The notes under the pieces: generated by a model | What the model was told of the DNA's origin: nothing | The model's input: the letters and a program-made list of their open reading frames with translations, nothing else | The model's database searches: none | Position numbers and translations under genes: made by a program | Shown here: positions 63,527-64,000 of the stretch, piece by piece | Layout of the letters: each line of letters starts with the position of its first letter | Position numbering within the stretch: position 1 is the stretch's first letter | NCBI RefSeq assembly: GCF_040219215.1 | Contig: NZ_JAVJSX010000031.1 | Coordinates: 124,001-188,000 of the forward strand | DNA length: 64,000 nucleotides | Direction: 5' to 3' | DNA from: Thalassobaculum_A sp040219215 | GTDB taxonomy: Bacteria; Pseudomonadota; Alphaproteobacteria; Thalassobaculales; Thalassobaculaceae

Positions 63527-64000
63527 GCATGAACCGGTACTTCCAGGATGAACTGGCGTATCTCCGCGAGATCGGGGACGAGTTCGCACGGGAAAACCCT
63601 CGCCTGGCGCCGTACCTTGCCCGCGAGAGCCGCGACCCTGATGTGGAGCGGTTGTTGGAGGGGTTCGCCTTCCTGACCGGGCGGTTGCGCGAGAAGCTGG
63701 ACGACGAACTGCCGGAGGTTGCGCATTCACTGATCGAGCTGGTCTGGCCCAACTACCTGCGCCCGGTTCCGGCGATGACCGTCATCGAATTCTCGGTCAT
63801 TCCCGGGGCGGATGCCGGCGCTCCCGTGGAACGCGGCACCATGGTGGCATCGCGCGAGGTTGGCGGCACCACGTGCCGGTTCCGAACCTCCTACGACGTT
63901 CAATGCCTTCCGATGTCTGTCGCGGGGGTCGAGGTCGACTCCACGCCGACGACCAGTCGACTGACCGTCAAACTGCAGCTGCTCGACGGTGTGGATCCCA
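63523..64000 (+). CDS. tssF: T6SS baseplate protein TssF, N-terminal part (runs off window)
   Basis: The ATG at 63523 overlaps the tssE stop (ATGA). The visible 159 codons read RYFQDELAYLREIGDEFARE, RDPDVERLLEGFAFLTGRLR and HSLIELVWPNYLRPVPAMT, which is the conserved TssF (ImpG/VasA) N-terminus. The gene continues beyond the window; a full TssF is near 600 residues. TssG and then probably ClpV, VgrG and Hcp should follow. Confidence 0.95.
   Translation, partial: MSMNRYFQDELAYLREIGDEFARENPRLAPYLARESRDPDVERLLEGFAFLTGRLREKLDDELPEVAHSLIELVWPNYLRPVPAMTVIEFSVIPGADAGAPVERGTMVASREVGGTTCRFRTSYDVQCLPMSVAGVEVDSTPTTSRLTVKLQLLDGVDP

Overview
The window is GC-rich, densely packed DNA that reads like an alphaproteobacterium, possibly Rhodospirillales. 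The clues are the PAS_5-type protein, the Dpp/MlrC catabolic genes, the LpxH-like/GT4 pair and a gammaproteobacterial-style type VI secretion (T6SS) locus. Taxonomy is inferred from gene content only. I ran no searches and did not compute GC content. I saw no rRNA, tRNA, CRISPR array, insertion sequence or attachment site.

Layout. (1) 1-13931: an exopolysaccharide or capsule locus. It holds five GT4 and one GT2 glycosyltransferases, a Tat-exported beta-helix protein of pectate-lyase fold, a Wzx-type flippase, a PAPS-dependent sulfotransferase, gmd and fcl (GDP-mannose to GDP-L-fucose), a membrane-anchored methyltransferase-like protein and an outer-membrane beta-barrel. Together they suggest a fucose-containing, possibly sulfated, surface polysaccharide. 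(2) 13932-19143: an AT-richer spacer, an LpxH-like metallophosphoesterase paired with a GT4 enzyme, a radical SAM protein, and a cyclic-nucleotide-binding domain fused to a CPBP membrane protease. (3) 19208-27885: a peptide or amide uptake and breakdown operon on the minus strand (dppA-B-C-D-F, MlrC-type M81 metallopeptidase, amidase). (4) 28125-37411: mixed single genes, namely an AhpD-like protein, an IlvD/Edd dehydratase, a PAS protein, a methyltransferase, two tandem hydantoin-racemase-like proteins without the catalytic cysteines, a GFA protein, a GAF-GGDEF protein with a GGQEF signature, and a TIGR04372 glycosyltransferase. (5) 37449-44650: a catabolic locus with a GntR/UTRA regulator, an MmgE/PrpD protein, an alpha/beta hydrolase, a Baeyer-Villiger-type monooxygenase, an SDR and an isocitrate/isopropylmalate-type dehydrogenase. 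An 11-base motif is shared by two of its promoter regions. (6) 44716-64000: a T6SS locus with two arms. The minus arm is read TssBC-like fusion, FHA/TagH, TssJ, TssK, TssL, TssM, TagF, PppA, PpkA. The plus arm is pseudokinase, TssA, TssB, TssC, TssE, TssF, and runs off the window.

The most unusual feature is in the T6SS locus. A single protein of about 595 residues joins a TssB-like to a TssC-like sheath domain, and the same locus also carries ordinary separate TssB and TssC. A protein-kinase-like ORF with all catalytic motifs degraded starts the opposite arm, and a genuine transmembrane kinase, phosphatase, FHA and TagF set lies in the other. This points to a T6SS with an elaborated post-translational control layer and perhaps a modified sheath or a sheath-derived accessory part.
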